The notes beneath the pieces were generated by a model. The model was not told the origin of the DNA, did no database searches, and saw nothing but the letters and a program-made list of their open reading frames with translations. Source: Siphonodentalium dalli (taxonomy: Eukaryota > Mollusca > Scaphopoda > Gadilida > Siphonodentaliidae). From it: a stretch of 64,000 nucleotides of DNA. The translations under genes were made by a program, and so were the position numbers. Below are positions 24,201-35,865 of the stretch, one piece after another. Numbering within the stretch: the first letter of the stretch is position 1; each line of letters opens with the position of its first letter. The DNA is taken from assembly GCA_032622095.1 (NCBI GenBank), contig CP136066.1, forward strand, positions 7,651,784 through 7,715,783, given 5' to 3'.

Positions 24201-24730
24201 TCGGTGTGGATACGCATACGAACGTAGCATGCACTTCTTTCTTTCCTGTCCACTATATGACGAACAGAGACATGTACTTTACTGTAAACTGGAGAATCAT
24301 AATTTCCGAATATCAAATTGTAACCAACTGCTATGGGGAATTCCTGATGAAACCTTTCAAAGAAACACAAAATTTATTTCGCATTGTTCAGTCATACATA
24401 TCTGCATCAACACGCTTTAATCAGGATTAATCGCCCGATAAAGAATATATACCATCAGATATATACAGCAACATAAGTAAAACGAATAGACGTCCTGGCC
24501 CGTCCTCATTTCATATGTATCCAGAGAGACGGTTGACAATTAACACACTCAGTCCACACCATTATAACCTTTATCTTCTTTATTTTCAGTTATGTATTAC
24601 ACCACAATTGTAAACACTCTGTCATCTTGTAAACAAATACTGTAATTTCAACTTTGTATCGGGAGAGGGGTCTCCTGTAAGTTTCTGTAACTTTGTCAAT
24701 TGAATAATTCACAATAAAATATGTTTAAAG
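21285..24730 (+). pseudogene. jockey/CR1-type LINE ORF2: 2A-like motif, endonuclease, reverse transcriptase, Cys/His C-terminus
   Basis: In frame from about 21,285 a hydrophobic leader is followed by SGSVHSNPGP (21,338-21,367), a degenerate 2A-like motif, then HYNIRSVRNKLEQF and CFTETHL of an AP-type endonuclease. After an internal deletion come LLGDCNSN and SDHNG (21,617-22,000). Linker frames (22,029-22,508) lead to the reverse transcriptase: [48 protein letters not shown] and the catalytic YADDT near 23,284. The thumb region and a C-terminal RCGYAYERSMHFFLSCPLYDEQR-like Cys/His knuckle end at 24,420. In-frame TGA codons at about 23,167, 23,269 and 23,779, plus frameshifts, inactivate it. 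The 3' region ends with AATAAA near 24,713 and no obvious poly-A. The enzyme would nick target DNA and copy its RNA there. The clade name is by motif style only. Confidence 0.9.
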
Positions 24731-25965
24731 TATAAATCACATTTAAGTTATGCCGGTACAGTCAATACTAATAGCACAAATCAGGAAACTACATGCAACT
24801 TTGGTTAGCGTTTTGAAACTATGGTAGGCAATATCGTGCGTGCAAGTACATGTGGGTCGTCAAACTATGATGTGTGACATTTTGCAAAACTCGGCAGTTT
24901 TCGCAGAATGGAGCTCAAAGTTCAAGAAATGTATACATGTAATTTATGTGCGCAGCTTTTGCTTCTGATTGGAAACTGTAGAATCTGAATTCTCATTTTC
25001 CAGTTTCGTGAGAAACTTAAGTTTATTTTGAAAGGCCATTTGATCAGTGAAATAATATGAACCGAGGAACGGGCGATTAAATATATTGATTTTAACAATT
25101 TTAATAGAACATATTAGTGCATCATTTTGCTAAATATTCACGAACGCACACTCTTACATAAACGAAACATAATAACTGATTCAGTCTACATGTATCGGTA
25201 TTTTAGTATATTCACCGAGCATCACCTCGGTATTCTATATCACACAACCACGATAATTATAGACATGACAACTGAACTGAAAAAAATCATCGTTTAACCC
25301 CGCGCCAGTCTAATTTATACACTAGTACTTGTAATATTAAACAAAATCTATAATTATGACTGTTTTATGGCCCTTATTGAGTTCAATATTGTTAATCAAC
25401 CTTGACCATTTCCGTATACTAAATATGCATTGACGTTCGTACGAAATGTTCAGAGATTAAGGTCAACAATTTTTCGAGCGACCACAGATGTAGGTTGTTT
25501 GTTGAAGTTTTTATGGAACATTCCCAGCCAAAGAAACTGAATCCGTCAACACTCGTATTATCTGTTCGTCTGACTATTGTCATTTGCTTATTTATCCTGA
25601 ACAATCCTCATGTGAATTATAGACCATTCCAATGTAGACTAATATAACTGAATGTACCGTGGCTGTTCGACCTGCTTTATATTATATCGGGTATGCTCTT
25701 TGACTTGTGGCTAGGATAAAATCAAAGCTTCGTGGCGACTTTGAATCAAATACTTGAAGCTTCGCAGGTCCCGAGTAATACATACTGGTACTTGGTTCAT
25801 GTCTAATACACTAACAAATAATCAATCGATACAAGTTTCCAATGTGCTAACTAAATTGAAGTTACAGGTACATGTACCATATGTGATGTTTTTTTCATTT
25901 TGTAGATGGGTGAATATTTGAAAACAGTACAATTTGGAAGATTACATTAGGCGAAATTCAACAAG
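24731..25965. other. non-coding, nothing recognised
   Basis: A/T-rich, no domain and no structured repeat. The 61-codon minus-strand frame near 25,419 has no recognisable motif. Confidence 0.45.
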
Positions 25966-27500
25966 AAAACAAGATGTCACTCCTGTTAATAACAAACAAC
26001 AATCAGCTTACACACATTGCTGTCATTTCATCCAACTAAAATATATTTATTGTTTTTAACTTTAGTTACTTCTTGAATAAGCTCATCATGGCGAATATGT
26101 CTCGTATCTCTATAAACATGGGCCAACTTTTACATTTATTGCATAAAAAGTACAAAACTTATTACTAACGTAATGAACTTAAGAGTTCCAAGTTGATCAT
26201 ACTTGCATAAGTACAAATCCCAATATAACGATTACTGTTTTCTTTGGATGAGTATTTTTTTAACAACATATAAATATGCACTGGTAACAGGAGTGACATT
26301 GGTAACAGGAGTGCCATTTTGGTAACAGGAACGAACCTCCTGGTTTTTGGAATTTCGGTACACAATTATGCTATGTCGCTCAAGAATCTTGCTTGTTTAT
26401 GTGAACATCTTCTTAAAAAATACAAACTATGTTTGGCAAGATCAACACTCTGTCTGGCAGTCGACTGGTGGGCATCAGCATATGGATACAATACGACTAA
26501 ACTCATAGTCTGATTCAGATAAATATTAGGTTTGGGTTTTCACAATTCACCCTGTATAAATTGTGTTGTCTGTGGTTCATATTGATAATTAAGACTATTA
26601 ATAAACGTATGCAACTGTTTTGTTTGGTGGTGGGATAACTTGGAATACATATAAACAGATGTTGCTGCAGCCACCAAGACGAGTCCCTGCATCTCTGATG
26701 TGACTCTTGTTGGACATATAGTATACACACTTAATTCGAATCGGACCGGAATACCAAATCATTGAAATCCACTTGACTCTTCAGTACTAGTCTAGTAGAT
26801 AACTTGTGACGTTTTCCATTAAGACTTAGCTGGAAGCTGTATAACACCAGACTTAAATGTATGGTATTTATTATGAAAAGAATTTGCTACCAATTTCTGA
26901 TATTTTTATGTGGCAAATTTAATGAAGTTGACCATGACCTGAATAGGGGGTGTTCAGTTTTTTTAGAATGGATTATATTGATTATTGGGATAAAAAGTGA
27001 TGCCTACTGACTAGTGGTCATCTTCATTGACAAGAACTGATTAATCAAAGGGTTGTTGGCTTTAGATATACATTGCACATATCTGTTGAACATGCCACTC
27101 TTGTTACCATAAATGTAGGATGAGTGACAGTAAGTGGAGTGACAAATATGGCAGTTAATGACAAATTTCTAAAAATGTATCTGGATTTGAAAACTAAACG
27201 CTAAAATATTCTCGAATATGACAAACGTATTCTTGATACATGGACCATGGTGCAAGAAATGATATTGCGGTAACAGGGGTGACTTACGATCAACATATTC
27301 GCCTCATTTGTTCATTGATTTGCTCTGGTATGCATACATTATTTCAAATCACCAGTATTTCGACTTTTGTTGGGATTACCTATTTGGTGACATTCCCTCT
27401 TGTGGCAGGTTTCTCGAGAATGCTACTATACACCCTCATATAATTCCTTGTTATACCCTTGGTAACAGTATTGACACATAAGTTGGTAACAGGCGCAATG
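25966..27500. repeat. region with scattered GGTAACAGGAGTGAC-like motifs
   Basis: Variants of ggtaacaggagtgac occur at about 26,285, 26,300, 26,324, 27,269, 27,460 and 27,485. The reverse form gtcactcctgtta is at 25,976, with a cactcttgttacc form at 27,092. They are not in regular tandem. They could be subterminal motifs of a decayed transposon. No gene is recognisable in this stretch. Confidence 0.45.
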
Positions 27501-27612
27501 AAATATTTATTTTCAAGTTTGAACGAAGAACGTCCTTATTCCAGTTATAGTATTTTTGTTCAAGTTTCATGGAATCCAATATGATTGAATATATGAGATG
27601 TATCTGATCTCT

Positions 27613-27780
27613 TGATGAAAAGATCCGTCATGACCTGGGGTGTGGGATGGAAAAATCTCACCCGAGGGGCCAGATATTTGGGCCGGACACGAGGCTTGCC
27701 GGGTGTCCGGACCAAATATCTGGCTCCGAGGGTGAGATTTTTCCATCCCACACCCCAGGTCATGATGGATCATTTTTCTC
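27613..27780. mobile_element. hairpin MITE, ~75-bp arms
   Basis: Left and right arms (gatccgtcatgacctgggg, tgtgggatggaaaaatctc, ccagatatttggnccggaca) are inverted repeats with few mismatches. They meet at a ggcttgccgg loop near 27,695. Frames read across it on both strands mirror each other and are artefacts. No target duplication could be fixed. Confidence 0.85.
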
Positions 27781-29060
27781 CCAACCCAAGAGCCTCATTC
27801 CGATTTTATGTTTTATACCAATCTTTGGCACATTCCAGTAGCTTCGTAACGGTATATCTGGGGAGAAATCTGCGATATTCGTGATTAACTGTGATGATTT
27901 CGGTATATACCAAACAAAGGTATATACTGTAAAAAAAGCGTTACTCGTGCGCGCAGGGTTAATACGTTAGAGTGAAATCGACACGGTCTTGTGAAAACGA
28001 CATGGATACGTCACATCGTTGCACCTGCATATATTCCGAGAAACGCGCGTATTGCTATGAAGTATATACAACTGGACTAATCGTGTTTGTCATCGGAAAT
28101 TACCATATCGATACCATTAGAAAAGGAAACATATTGTGAATATTATGACAGACAAATGTTAGTTAGACGCGTTCGACGATTTAGTGCAACGATGACAACT
28201 GTTCGAATGTGGAATTATTACGTTCGTTATTTGTGAAGCGGCTATTGTTTACCTGTTACGAAATGTGCCAGTGGTGCCAGTTTCGCTTGGGGTCTTCCGT
28301 TTTATGGAATATGTTCGCAAATTGGTCGTTTATATTTCATGTTATACATGTATATGCAACTATGTGTCTGCAAGTGAGGTTATGTTGAAGGTTATTCGTG
28401 ATTAACAGTTGAGGCTTATCTACATTTGTATTAGCGTCCACGAATTCGTCCGTATTTATTTACTTGAAACGTGAAGCGTAATTGGTTGGTCGCCATTGTT
28501 TTGATCTGTTTTAGTTCACACAAAACATGATGACGGATTGTTAAATTAGTTCCGGCTCTTAATTAAATAGGTAAAGCAGTCACGTGGGTGGTGTGAGATA
28601 GATGGTCACGTGTTATGTGAGACAGGGAAATCTCACCCAGCTATCTCACACTGGCTGCCTGTGCTAAAGTGTGTAGGGGGTGGGAGAAAAGTCTATCCTT
28701 TTCAATTTAAAAAAGTAACATTCAGAAATGTCATGATATGGACTTATGTTGGCTCTGTGAAATTCCAACAGCTCAGACTTTGGTTCAGTATTTTACCTGA
28801 ATGTCATCCTAAGTATCAAGGTACCTTGAAAACAATATTATTTGAGTTTCTCCTGTTGCACATTCTTCTCTAAGTATAGGACCAATGGTTGTAACATCAA
28901 ATTGTACACTTTACAAATATTCACCGAGATGTACATAACATAAATGAACCATGGATCGCCCGATATATCCAAATTATGCCAACATAAAAGTTTTTTTCTC
29001 CACTATACTGACGTAGCATTATATTCCATGTTTATGTACATGTACCTGTCATCACTATTC
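27781..29060. other. non-coding, nothing recognised
   Basis: Includes a short inverted pair at 28,585-28,645 (tgtgagatagatgg / ccagctatctcaca) and an 87-codon frame at 28,610-28,873 with no recognisable family. No other structure seen. Confidence 0.4.
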
Positions 29061-29061
29061 A

Positions 29062-29224
29062 GTCTATTAGCGGATTCATGCAATGGCCAATGCATGCCCT
29101 ACTATATATGAGGCGACATATTTACGGCTATTATGTATGGTCAACTCGCATATATATATAAGAGAATGCATTGGCACAGGGTTTTCGCAAACATTCAAGA
29201 AGCTCCAGTCTTGAAAGGGTTCAC
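29062..29224. mobile_element. piggyBac-like hairpin MITE
   Basis: Right end CCAGTCTTGAAAGGGTTCA is the complement of the family's TTAACCCTTTCATGACTGG with changes. Internal CAATGCAT and CGCATATATATATAAGAGAATGCATTGG halves form the hairpin. The left end near 29,062-29,080 is eroded. Confidence 0.6.
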
Positions 29225-29461
29225 TGCAATCATCCCTGCGACCTGTGTCGAGAACATGACATGAGTATCTGGAACCGCCAGCAATGTCACATCCGCCGAG
29301 TCACTACCGACGATATCGAGAACCAAATTTTCAACCTCGCTGAGTTTCCTCCCTGCCTTCCCAGTTGTAGAAAACATTTGGTATCTTGCCAGAGAAGACC
29401 TCTTCAAATTACACCAAGTGTGGTCCCTTAATTTCCTCTAAGCGATATTGAGTGACTGACA

Positions 29462-30373
29462 TTATCTTTTGAAGAATCTCCTGCCAAAAAGTGTTCCATC
29501 CTTTTCTTGGTATGTGCATGTCCCAATCTCCAAAATAAAATATCTTCGTTCCTTTATCAACTTAATAAAAACGCCCCATTGGTCATCCCACATCCTTCGA
29601 CGGCGATATCTCAAATTTTGCTTAAAGTATGCTCGACCCCACGTGTGTATCGACAATCCATGCTCGGCGCGTGATATGAACACTGAACACACCTCAATAT
29701 AATCCATTGATGCGCAGTTCGCTTAACTCCAGCGCACATATATGTATGTCTACTGAAAACAACACTACTATAGTGCGCACACATGTAGACTCACAAGCCG
29801 TAAATAGCCGCCCCGAACGCTCGGAAGTTGTATATTCAAATGCAGAATTGTTACAATACAGGGCACAATACGGGCTTATTTCATAATTAAATAGTCCCAT
29901 ATATAGGCTTATTTCATAATTAAATAGTTCCATAATTATATAGGTTTGTTTTAATAATAATCGTTAGGCCCATCTAAAAAAATGCCAAGGTGAGCTTATT
30001 TCAGTCACATTAATTAAGTTGACTATGGTCTTATTTCCAAGAGAACATACTGGAATATATATGTGCAATAACCTATTTGCACGAGGATATGTTGGTGTTA
30101 CAGATGCGTGGATGTTCTTGATCGACGACGATTATTGCAATATTGTCCTTGGTTGACACAAATTAGAAACGACCGTGTTAACACTTCCTCTTTTGAAAGT
30201 GGAAATAAGGACATTAAAACGTACACAGCGGACAAAGTAGGACAGTGGTTGTATTGGTGTCAAGTAGGACAGTATTGGGTACATATTGATACAATTCACT
30301 CACCTTGGAAAATGACAGCTCTCATTCCCCTGGCGGCGAATGCCAGGAGTAGGAGAATGTGCATGAGCTCCAT
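29462..30373 (-). CDS. candidate two-exon gene for a small secreted basic protein (weak)
   Basis: On the minus strand an ATG at 30,373 opens MELMHILLLLAFAARGMRA, a good signal peptide, and then meets a strong donor (CAAG/GTGAGT) at 30,304/30,303 in phase 1. After about 620 bases, a TGTGTTCAG acceptor at 29,683 leads, in phase, to a 72-codon open exon ending at 29,462. That exon is rich in Arg and Lys (RYRRRR, KLIKERRYF) with a single Cys near GTCTYQ. The joined product would be about 96 residues, and I recognise no family. The acceptor has a weak pyrimidine tract, and the opposite strand of exon 2 is also open, so chance is quite possible. No clear poly-A signal was located. Confidence 0.22.
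29870..29945. repeat. short tandem duplication, ~33-bp unit
   Basis: Two copies of ggcttatttcataattaaatagt plus a following ccata.ata segment, at about 29,873 and 29,906. Simple local duplication in non-coding DNA. Confidence 0.75.
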
Positions 30374-30374
30374 C

Positions 30375-31990
30375 TTCACCAACGTCGACAAAGATCAAAA
30401 GTTCACAGGAAACGCCCGTCGTAGTGAGCAGACGGCCAATATGAAGCTTAATGGTGGATCCTGATTCGTTCATTGATTGTTGTAGAGTCTGTAGAGAGCC
30501 CACCCACTGGTGGTTCCTCAATAATAGCTATTGTTACCCTTCAGTCCATGCTCATCTGTGCTGATTGGTCGAGGGTGTGTCGCATGACGGGTCGTATATC
30601 GCTTGTTATCTTCGAGGGTAACATTTCGAAATATGTTGCCTGCCCAGCGATCACCATTAAACATATAACCACTAAGTACTCAACTAGCATAGATTCCTTC
30701 ACAACTCGCCAATAGTCCCATACAACACTCCTTGTATAAACCCAACAGTTTCGTAACAATCGCGAACTGGGTCTGTACAATGAAGCTTCGGGCCGTTGTA
30801 TTTGTAGGAATTTGCCGCTACTCAGAAGTAAAGTGTACATCGAAAGTAATACCACGAACCTACGAAAAACGACTGCCGGATACAAGAGTCTTTCTACAGT
30901 TGTGCACGACCCAAGACACACGACAGCTGGGTACTACATTACAATCACAGTGTCCTTGTATTTTTAGCCTCGATTACGAGGTCGCCTCGAACGTTCGAGG
31001 CACCATACACAGTTTCGATGACCGGGTTTGTGACATTATTTATCTTAATGGTTGACCGCATTTTTATTATCCCGTTCCATTTTGCGCACATTTCATCTAT
31101 ATTTTGTTGCACGATGATCGCTAAACATATTTATGCAGGATATAGTTAAAAAAATATTTACATTTTGTATATATTCGAAAATCTACAAAACCTCGTCGTG
31201 TTAAGACTGCGTTGATCCCATGCTCGACCCACATCGGCTACGGAACATCTTTAAAAATGAAGCCCTTTCACCGATAGTTGGGAAGCGTATCAGTCTGAAA
31301 ATGGGTTCGAATATTGACACAGATCGGATATACCATTATATTGGAACAGCACGACGCACGTTCTTCAAACTTGTGTATGTGACCATACGATTACTGGTGC
31401 TAGCGTATATATTCTATTGCATTTATGGAGGCAAGGACTTAGTATGACCCAATTGTGTTTCCAAATTTGATGTAGTCCAACGTATGTGTTCACGTATTAG
31501 TAATCACACCAGACATGCAACATTTTAAGAACATAATTCTAGGTGAATTATCTTAGAAATACAAAATGTGAACTTTATAGAGATTATTTTTAATTAGTTT
31601 TACTTACATTGGTGAAAGAAACACAACGAACCAGTTGTTGACAAATGATAGGTTTACTTGCGTCATATGACTGACTGGAAGCTAGCCGGTATGGGTTATT
31701 TATGGTCAATGTGGTGTGCTGTGACACATAATGTAAGCTTCAATCAAACCGTTCCAGACCATCACACTATTTCTAGTAAAGAGGTCACCACTCATGAGAT
31801 ACTCTCTCGTCGGCCAGTGGACACTAGATTTTAGCTCCAGACGTAAGCCACGAAAGGGGTGACTCATAAACCGCTAGCGCTCAAGCCAACCACTTTAAAC
31901 AAGTGAATATATTATTTGCCAACGACTGGTTCAAATTGTATATTTCAATGAACACTCAAGAAATGTGAGTACGTGATTATAGTACACCAT
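30375..31990. other. no gene recognised
   Basis: Frames of up to 126 codons exist on both strands (for example 30,541-30,921 minus, 30,732-31,055 plus) but overlap each other and show no known domain. One internal start at 30,690 (minus) would give a 49-residue peptide with a hydrophobic N-terminus; it is noted among the findings. Confidence 0.4.
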
Positions 31991-31995
31991 TCTGA

Positions 31996-32215
31996 TTGAT
32001 TGATTGATTTATTGCATAAGTCACATAACAGTGAAACAAGCAAAACATATATACACTATGTACAGAACTTTGAATATCACATTAATCATTGTTCATTTCA
32101 TATACACAGCAGTAATTAAATTAGATTACACAATAATAGGCGATAAACTTAACAAGTATGATAATTACATGTGTTCACCCAAAACAATAAACAATAATTT
32201 CGATTATATAGTATA
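31996..32215 (-). mobile_element. 3' end of a LINE-like element with (TCAA)n tail
   Basis: Read on the minus strand the sequence runs through gttatgtgacttatgcaataaatcaatcaatcaatc and stops at about 31,996. An AATAAA directly followed by a tetranucleotide tail is typical for the 3' ends of CR1/RTE-like retroposons. No coding remnant was identified upstream, so this is a short truncated copy. Confidence 0.5.
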
Positions 32216-32225
32216 AGACACCATC

Positions 32226-32660
32226 TTAAAGGCACACCTTAGGAATATGCATAGTCTTTTTATGAGGCTTATATTTTGAAGAGATAGGAGACCATGTTTA
32301 GTACACATTTCCATATTTGTTCTTAAAAATGGTCTTTGTGTTTCTTGCACCAATGTAAGTAAACATATTTTTTTTAAATCTCTATAAAGTTCACATTTTG
32401 TATTTCTAACATAATCCACCATGAATTATGCTATTAAATTGGCTTGGTTGCTGTTATTACTAATATAAAAGTGACCAAACTTCCCCCTTTCGCGACGCCT
32501 TACACAAAGCTGAAATGGCTACAGTAAATTCACGAATATTATATGTTTCTTCAAATGTCCAATTTACGACAAGATGATAAATGTGATAGATGTAAAGGCG
32601 AGACATAAGACATCTCCAACATATTTTTGGAACTGTTCAGGAATTCATAAAGAAACACAG
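32226..32660. other. non-coding; one TTAA-type MITE end
   Basis: Begins with TTAAAGGCACACCTTAGG, similar in style to the TTAA elements at 39.8 and 47.1 kb, but no matching right end was found. The 72-codon minus-strand frame has no recognisable domain. Confidence 0.35.
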
Positions 32661-32662
32661 CC

Positions 32663-32778
32663 ATTGGGGTAACAGTAACCACACTGATATCTGGGGTAAC
32701 AGTAACCGCACTGATCTCTGGGGTAACAGTAACCGCACTGATCTCTGGGATAACAGTAACCGCATTGATCTCTGCCCT
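32663..32778. repeat. 27-bp minisatellite, four copies
   Basis: Unit ggggtaacagtaaccgcac followed by tgatctct, repeated about four times with few changes. Because 27 is a multiple of three, the minus strand reads as nine-residue repeats (EISAVTVTP), an artefact rather than a gene. Sequence after it up to 33,443 shows nothing recognisable. Confidence 0.9.
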
Positions 32779-33443
32779 CAATAAATGACAATGACACTCG
32801 GCTCTTCATCAACGGATAATAACTTTACAACGAACTTGTTATGGCTTATAATTAAACAATACATTTATAGGACTAAATTCAAGCCAACACACTTGTCGCT
32901 AAATGTCTTCCCTAAAGGGTTGAATTGTATATTCCAATGTGAGAAGTACACCGTATGATGCCAATCGAAACAAGAAGAATTGTCGAAAAACTGGTTCCTT
33001 ACAGAAAAGGAAATACAGGTATAACACGTACGCATGTTACAACGCCAATAAACTTGAGTGTCATGGACATCTTTCACCAACTCATAATCTCGCGCGGTTA
33101 CTATACCCAAGAAATACGATACCCCCAAAACCACAATGCCGTATAAAGTTATAAATGTCGTACCGATACGCCATACACAGGAGAACAGTTAAACAATTTA
33201 AAATCTGAATTAATGTCGCTGGGAGTGAATATGGTGTACGAAAGACGAGTGAATAAAGTGTTCGAGATGTAAGGGAATTGGAATAATGTCTCTTGATCTG
33301 TAATAATTGCATCTCTGTTTTAATATTAACATTCCTTCACGGATGTATGTTTATTCCAATAAAAACATTGAAATAATTATAAGTGAGCATAATTGTTTAT
33401 TTTGACTCAATCAACTGTTGGGGAAATCCTGCCTACAAAGACC

Positions 33444-33864
33444 TTAACCCTTTACCCAACAAAACGGCCCAAAACGCCCAAATAAAGCTTCAACAGCCTA
33501 AAATATCTTCGGTCTGTCTCAATAACACCATACAAATATGGATATCATTGGAACCGGTTCATTGACCACATTGTGATGGTTACAGTTATGCCCTGTGCCA
33601 ATGCATTCTCTTATATATGCGAGTCGACCATAGGTCGCCTCGCATATATAAGAGAATGCATTGGCCTTCTTTAACAATTTTATAATTTTTTCTTACATTT
33701 TTTAACAATTTTAAAAATATTTTTCTACATTCTTTGACAATTTTATCATTTTTAATATGTGTTAAGCCAATGCATTATATTATATATGCGAGGCGACCTA
33801 TGGTCGACACGCATATATAAGAGAATGCATTGTCACAGGGCCGTTCTGATGGGTAAAGGGTTAA
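33444..33864. mobile_element. piggyBac-like MITE with two internal hairpins
   Basis: Bounded by TTAA on both sides: TTAACCCTTTACCCAAC at 33,444 and the complement of TTAACCCTTTACCCATC ending at 33,864. TTAA plus CCCTTT termini are the piggyBac pattern. Inside are two separate ~70-bp palindromes (33,597-33,667 and 33,763-33,835), each with CCAATGCATT..CTTATATATGCGAG and its complement. They are joined by a T-rich spacer with two versions of tttttaacaatttta. No coding frame. Confidence 0.85.
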
Positions 33865-34540
33865 GTGTGCTCTTTTGTTGCTTCAGTAAACGTGAACACA
33901 TTATTATCGAAATGGCCATGTATCGACTGGAGTAGCACATTAAGATGCCCCTCGTCTCGGATCAAGCTTGGAAATCGGTCCCAATTTTCGCCCATGTCGG
34001 TGTTCGAACTGCTCTTGCCCGGACTGCAATGTGTTTGGCCTTGTCAGGTTTAAGAATAAACATATGTATTTGTCTACTTTTATACTACATGATATATAAC
34101 ACATACACTTTTATAAATACACTGTGATTTGAGGACAATATTAGTGCTGTCTCACTTATGGGCACCCATCTCCCATCTGTTAATACACTGGCAAGTAAAC
34201 AAAGAACAATGGCGAAGCAACGTGTCCACCATAATTAAGGTTAACATATATACATATCACCGGTCAGCCACAAGCTCCTCCGTGGTGGTAATGAGTCTGT
34301 ATATGTATTTGAGACCCGTGTTCGTTCAAATTGTTTGTTGGCTAGACATCTATCTGCACGAGTTAGTCAAACATATTTTGCTTTGTCTCACGTATGAATG
34401 ACTGTATATCTAATTAATTGTTATCGTTGTCGCAATCACGTAGAGCAGGATTTCCGAAAAGCGATATATTTAATGAGTAAATTTGTAAGGAAATATTTTG
34501 TTTATCAAACGAATTGTTGTGATGAATGTAGGTGACAATC
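33865..34540. other. non-coding, nothing recognised
   Basis: Short overlapping frames without family resemblance; no structured repeat. Confidence 0.45.
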
Positions 34541-35050
34541 CACGATATAACAGGGGGGATTTTTGTTCCGGGCACGTATGCCGGGGTACGTACACCATTC
34601 GATGGGACCAACAAACAATTTTTACTGCAACTCATGTTTTTTCCTGCAGGTTTTTTGACTGTTTTTGCAATGAGTTTGGTTTAAAAGACCTTAGAATAAC
34701 AGAAATAATGTAATTCTAACTGCTAAACTGACTGCAGGCAGTTATTTTGTTGCAAATTTTGAAATTCAAGCTGGCCGCTGGCAGCCATGTTTTTTTTTGC
34801 CGAATGACCCCAAAATGACTCGTTCCTATTTACATGTCAATGTTAACATCCATGACAAATAGTATGCACAGAAATTGATATACAGCTGTTTACAGTGAAT
34901 TTCCCCTTGCAAATCTCTGTTTTAGTGTTAAAAGGGGGTGGGTGTCCAAACATGGTCGGAAAAAACTGCCGAAAAAAAGGAAACATTTTGGACGCGGGGA
35001 TGGGTGGGTCCCAATAAGGGTCGAAAGGTAAAAATCAGCATACGTGACTG
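34541..35050 (+). mobile_element. diverged fragments of the pearl-like element found at 52.8-59.3 kb
   Basis: 34,541-34,760 (tttttccggg.acgtatgc, ttttcctgcaggttttttga, ttttgcaatgagtttgg, aactgactgcaggcagtta) corresponds to 54,910-55,110 and 57,530-57,720. 34,920-35,050 (aagggggtgggtgtccaaa, atggtcggaaaaaactg, catacgtg.ctgaa) corresponds to 59,115-59,250. It is therefore an older copy of the same family outside the satellite region. Confidence 0.65.
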
Positions 35051-35184
35051 AAAATGCATGAACATGAATGTAGACTCCATTCGTCTGGAATTTGATTTAA
35101 AATCTCATATCACGGGTCGCTTATATCGGAACATTTTGGAGAAGTTAGGCGAATACATATTTCGGCATTTTGTAATTGACAATG

Positions 35185-35430
35185 TTATGGAAAAGTACAG
35201 TTGTCTTCTTTATGAGAGTGTTTCCCAAACCCACTCAGTAGTCGTTTGCGGGGTACACATCTCGTACAACCACTTAGTATGCGGGCGACCTCACATGCTA
35301 CATAATCAAGTTGTTTAAGTAACTTTTCTGGGGCTCCTGCCCAGACACTACTCGCATATCCAACGACTGGACGTACATGTATTAAATAGAGTATTTCAAA
35401 AGTTTTGGGGTTCAAACTATACATAAGTCT
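35185..35430 (-). pseudogene. fragment of a LINE reverse transcriptase thumb region
   Basis: The minus-strand frame reads LNPKTFEILYLIHVRPVVGYA, SSVWAGAPEKLLKQLDYVA and CEVARILSGCTRCVP. This lines up with the equivalent part of the LINE at 23.6 kb (LDRRTLDKLYKAYILPILYY, DVVWENAPDYLLKK, ARIVTGLTR). Only about 75 residues remain, with no catalytic motif. It is a 5'- and 3'-truncated retrotransposon relic. Confidence 0.8.
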
Positions 35431-35865
35431 TCGTATATATATAGTTGATATAATTTAGCATAAATTGCGAGGTGTAGGCTATGGTTGTATATATCGATTT
35501 GTGGCACGTCCAAACATCGGTGGTTAATTTCTAGTTGTTCCACAAGCCGATAAATTACAACGAATTTGTTGTTTTATTGGTCGGTAATTCTTATTAAAGA
35601 ACTGCCATCACTAAAATGTGTAATGTATACAATTTTGGTGAGTTATGTGGGGCCTAAACATGTGCAATATTCCTTTTAATTACACGCGACTTTGTTAGCT
35701 ATTTATGTACATGTATTGTGCGAAGCCTGAATTATATAAACTCTTCCAGTACATTGTACATACGTACGCGGCCATGTAATTGTATTTGAAAGTATGTTGT
35801 TACTATAACAAGATAAATAAACTACCGGATACACCACTCAGTGACGTATGTCTCCCTTCATGGAC

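Noticed and set aside
27560-27884. Overlapping frames on both strands with similar peptides (WGVGWKNLT)
   Set aside because: They are the two arms of a hairpin MITE read from either strand.
29195-29407. Minus-strand frame with EVENLVLDIVGSDSADVTLLA as a further exon of the candidate secreted gene
   Set aside because: No convincing acceptor, it lies beyond the in-frame stop of exon 2 and ends in the MITE.
31296-31330. gggttcgaat as a tRNA B box
   Set aside because: No A box or cloverleaf could be formed around it.
32551-32781. Minus-strand frame with nine-residue repeats (EISAVTVTP)
   Set aside because: Created by a 27-bp minisatellite whose length is a multiple of three; flanks are not coding.
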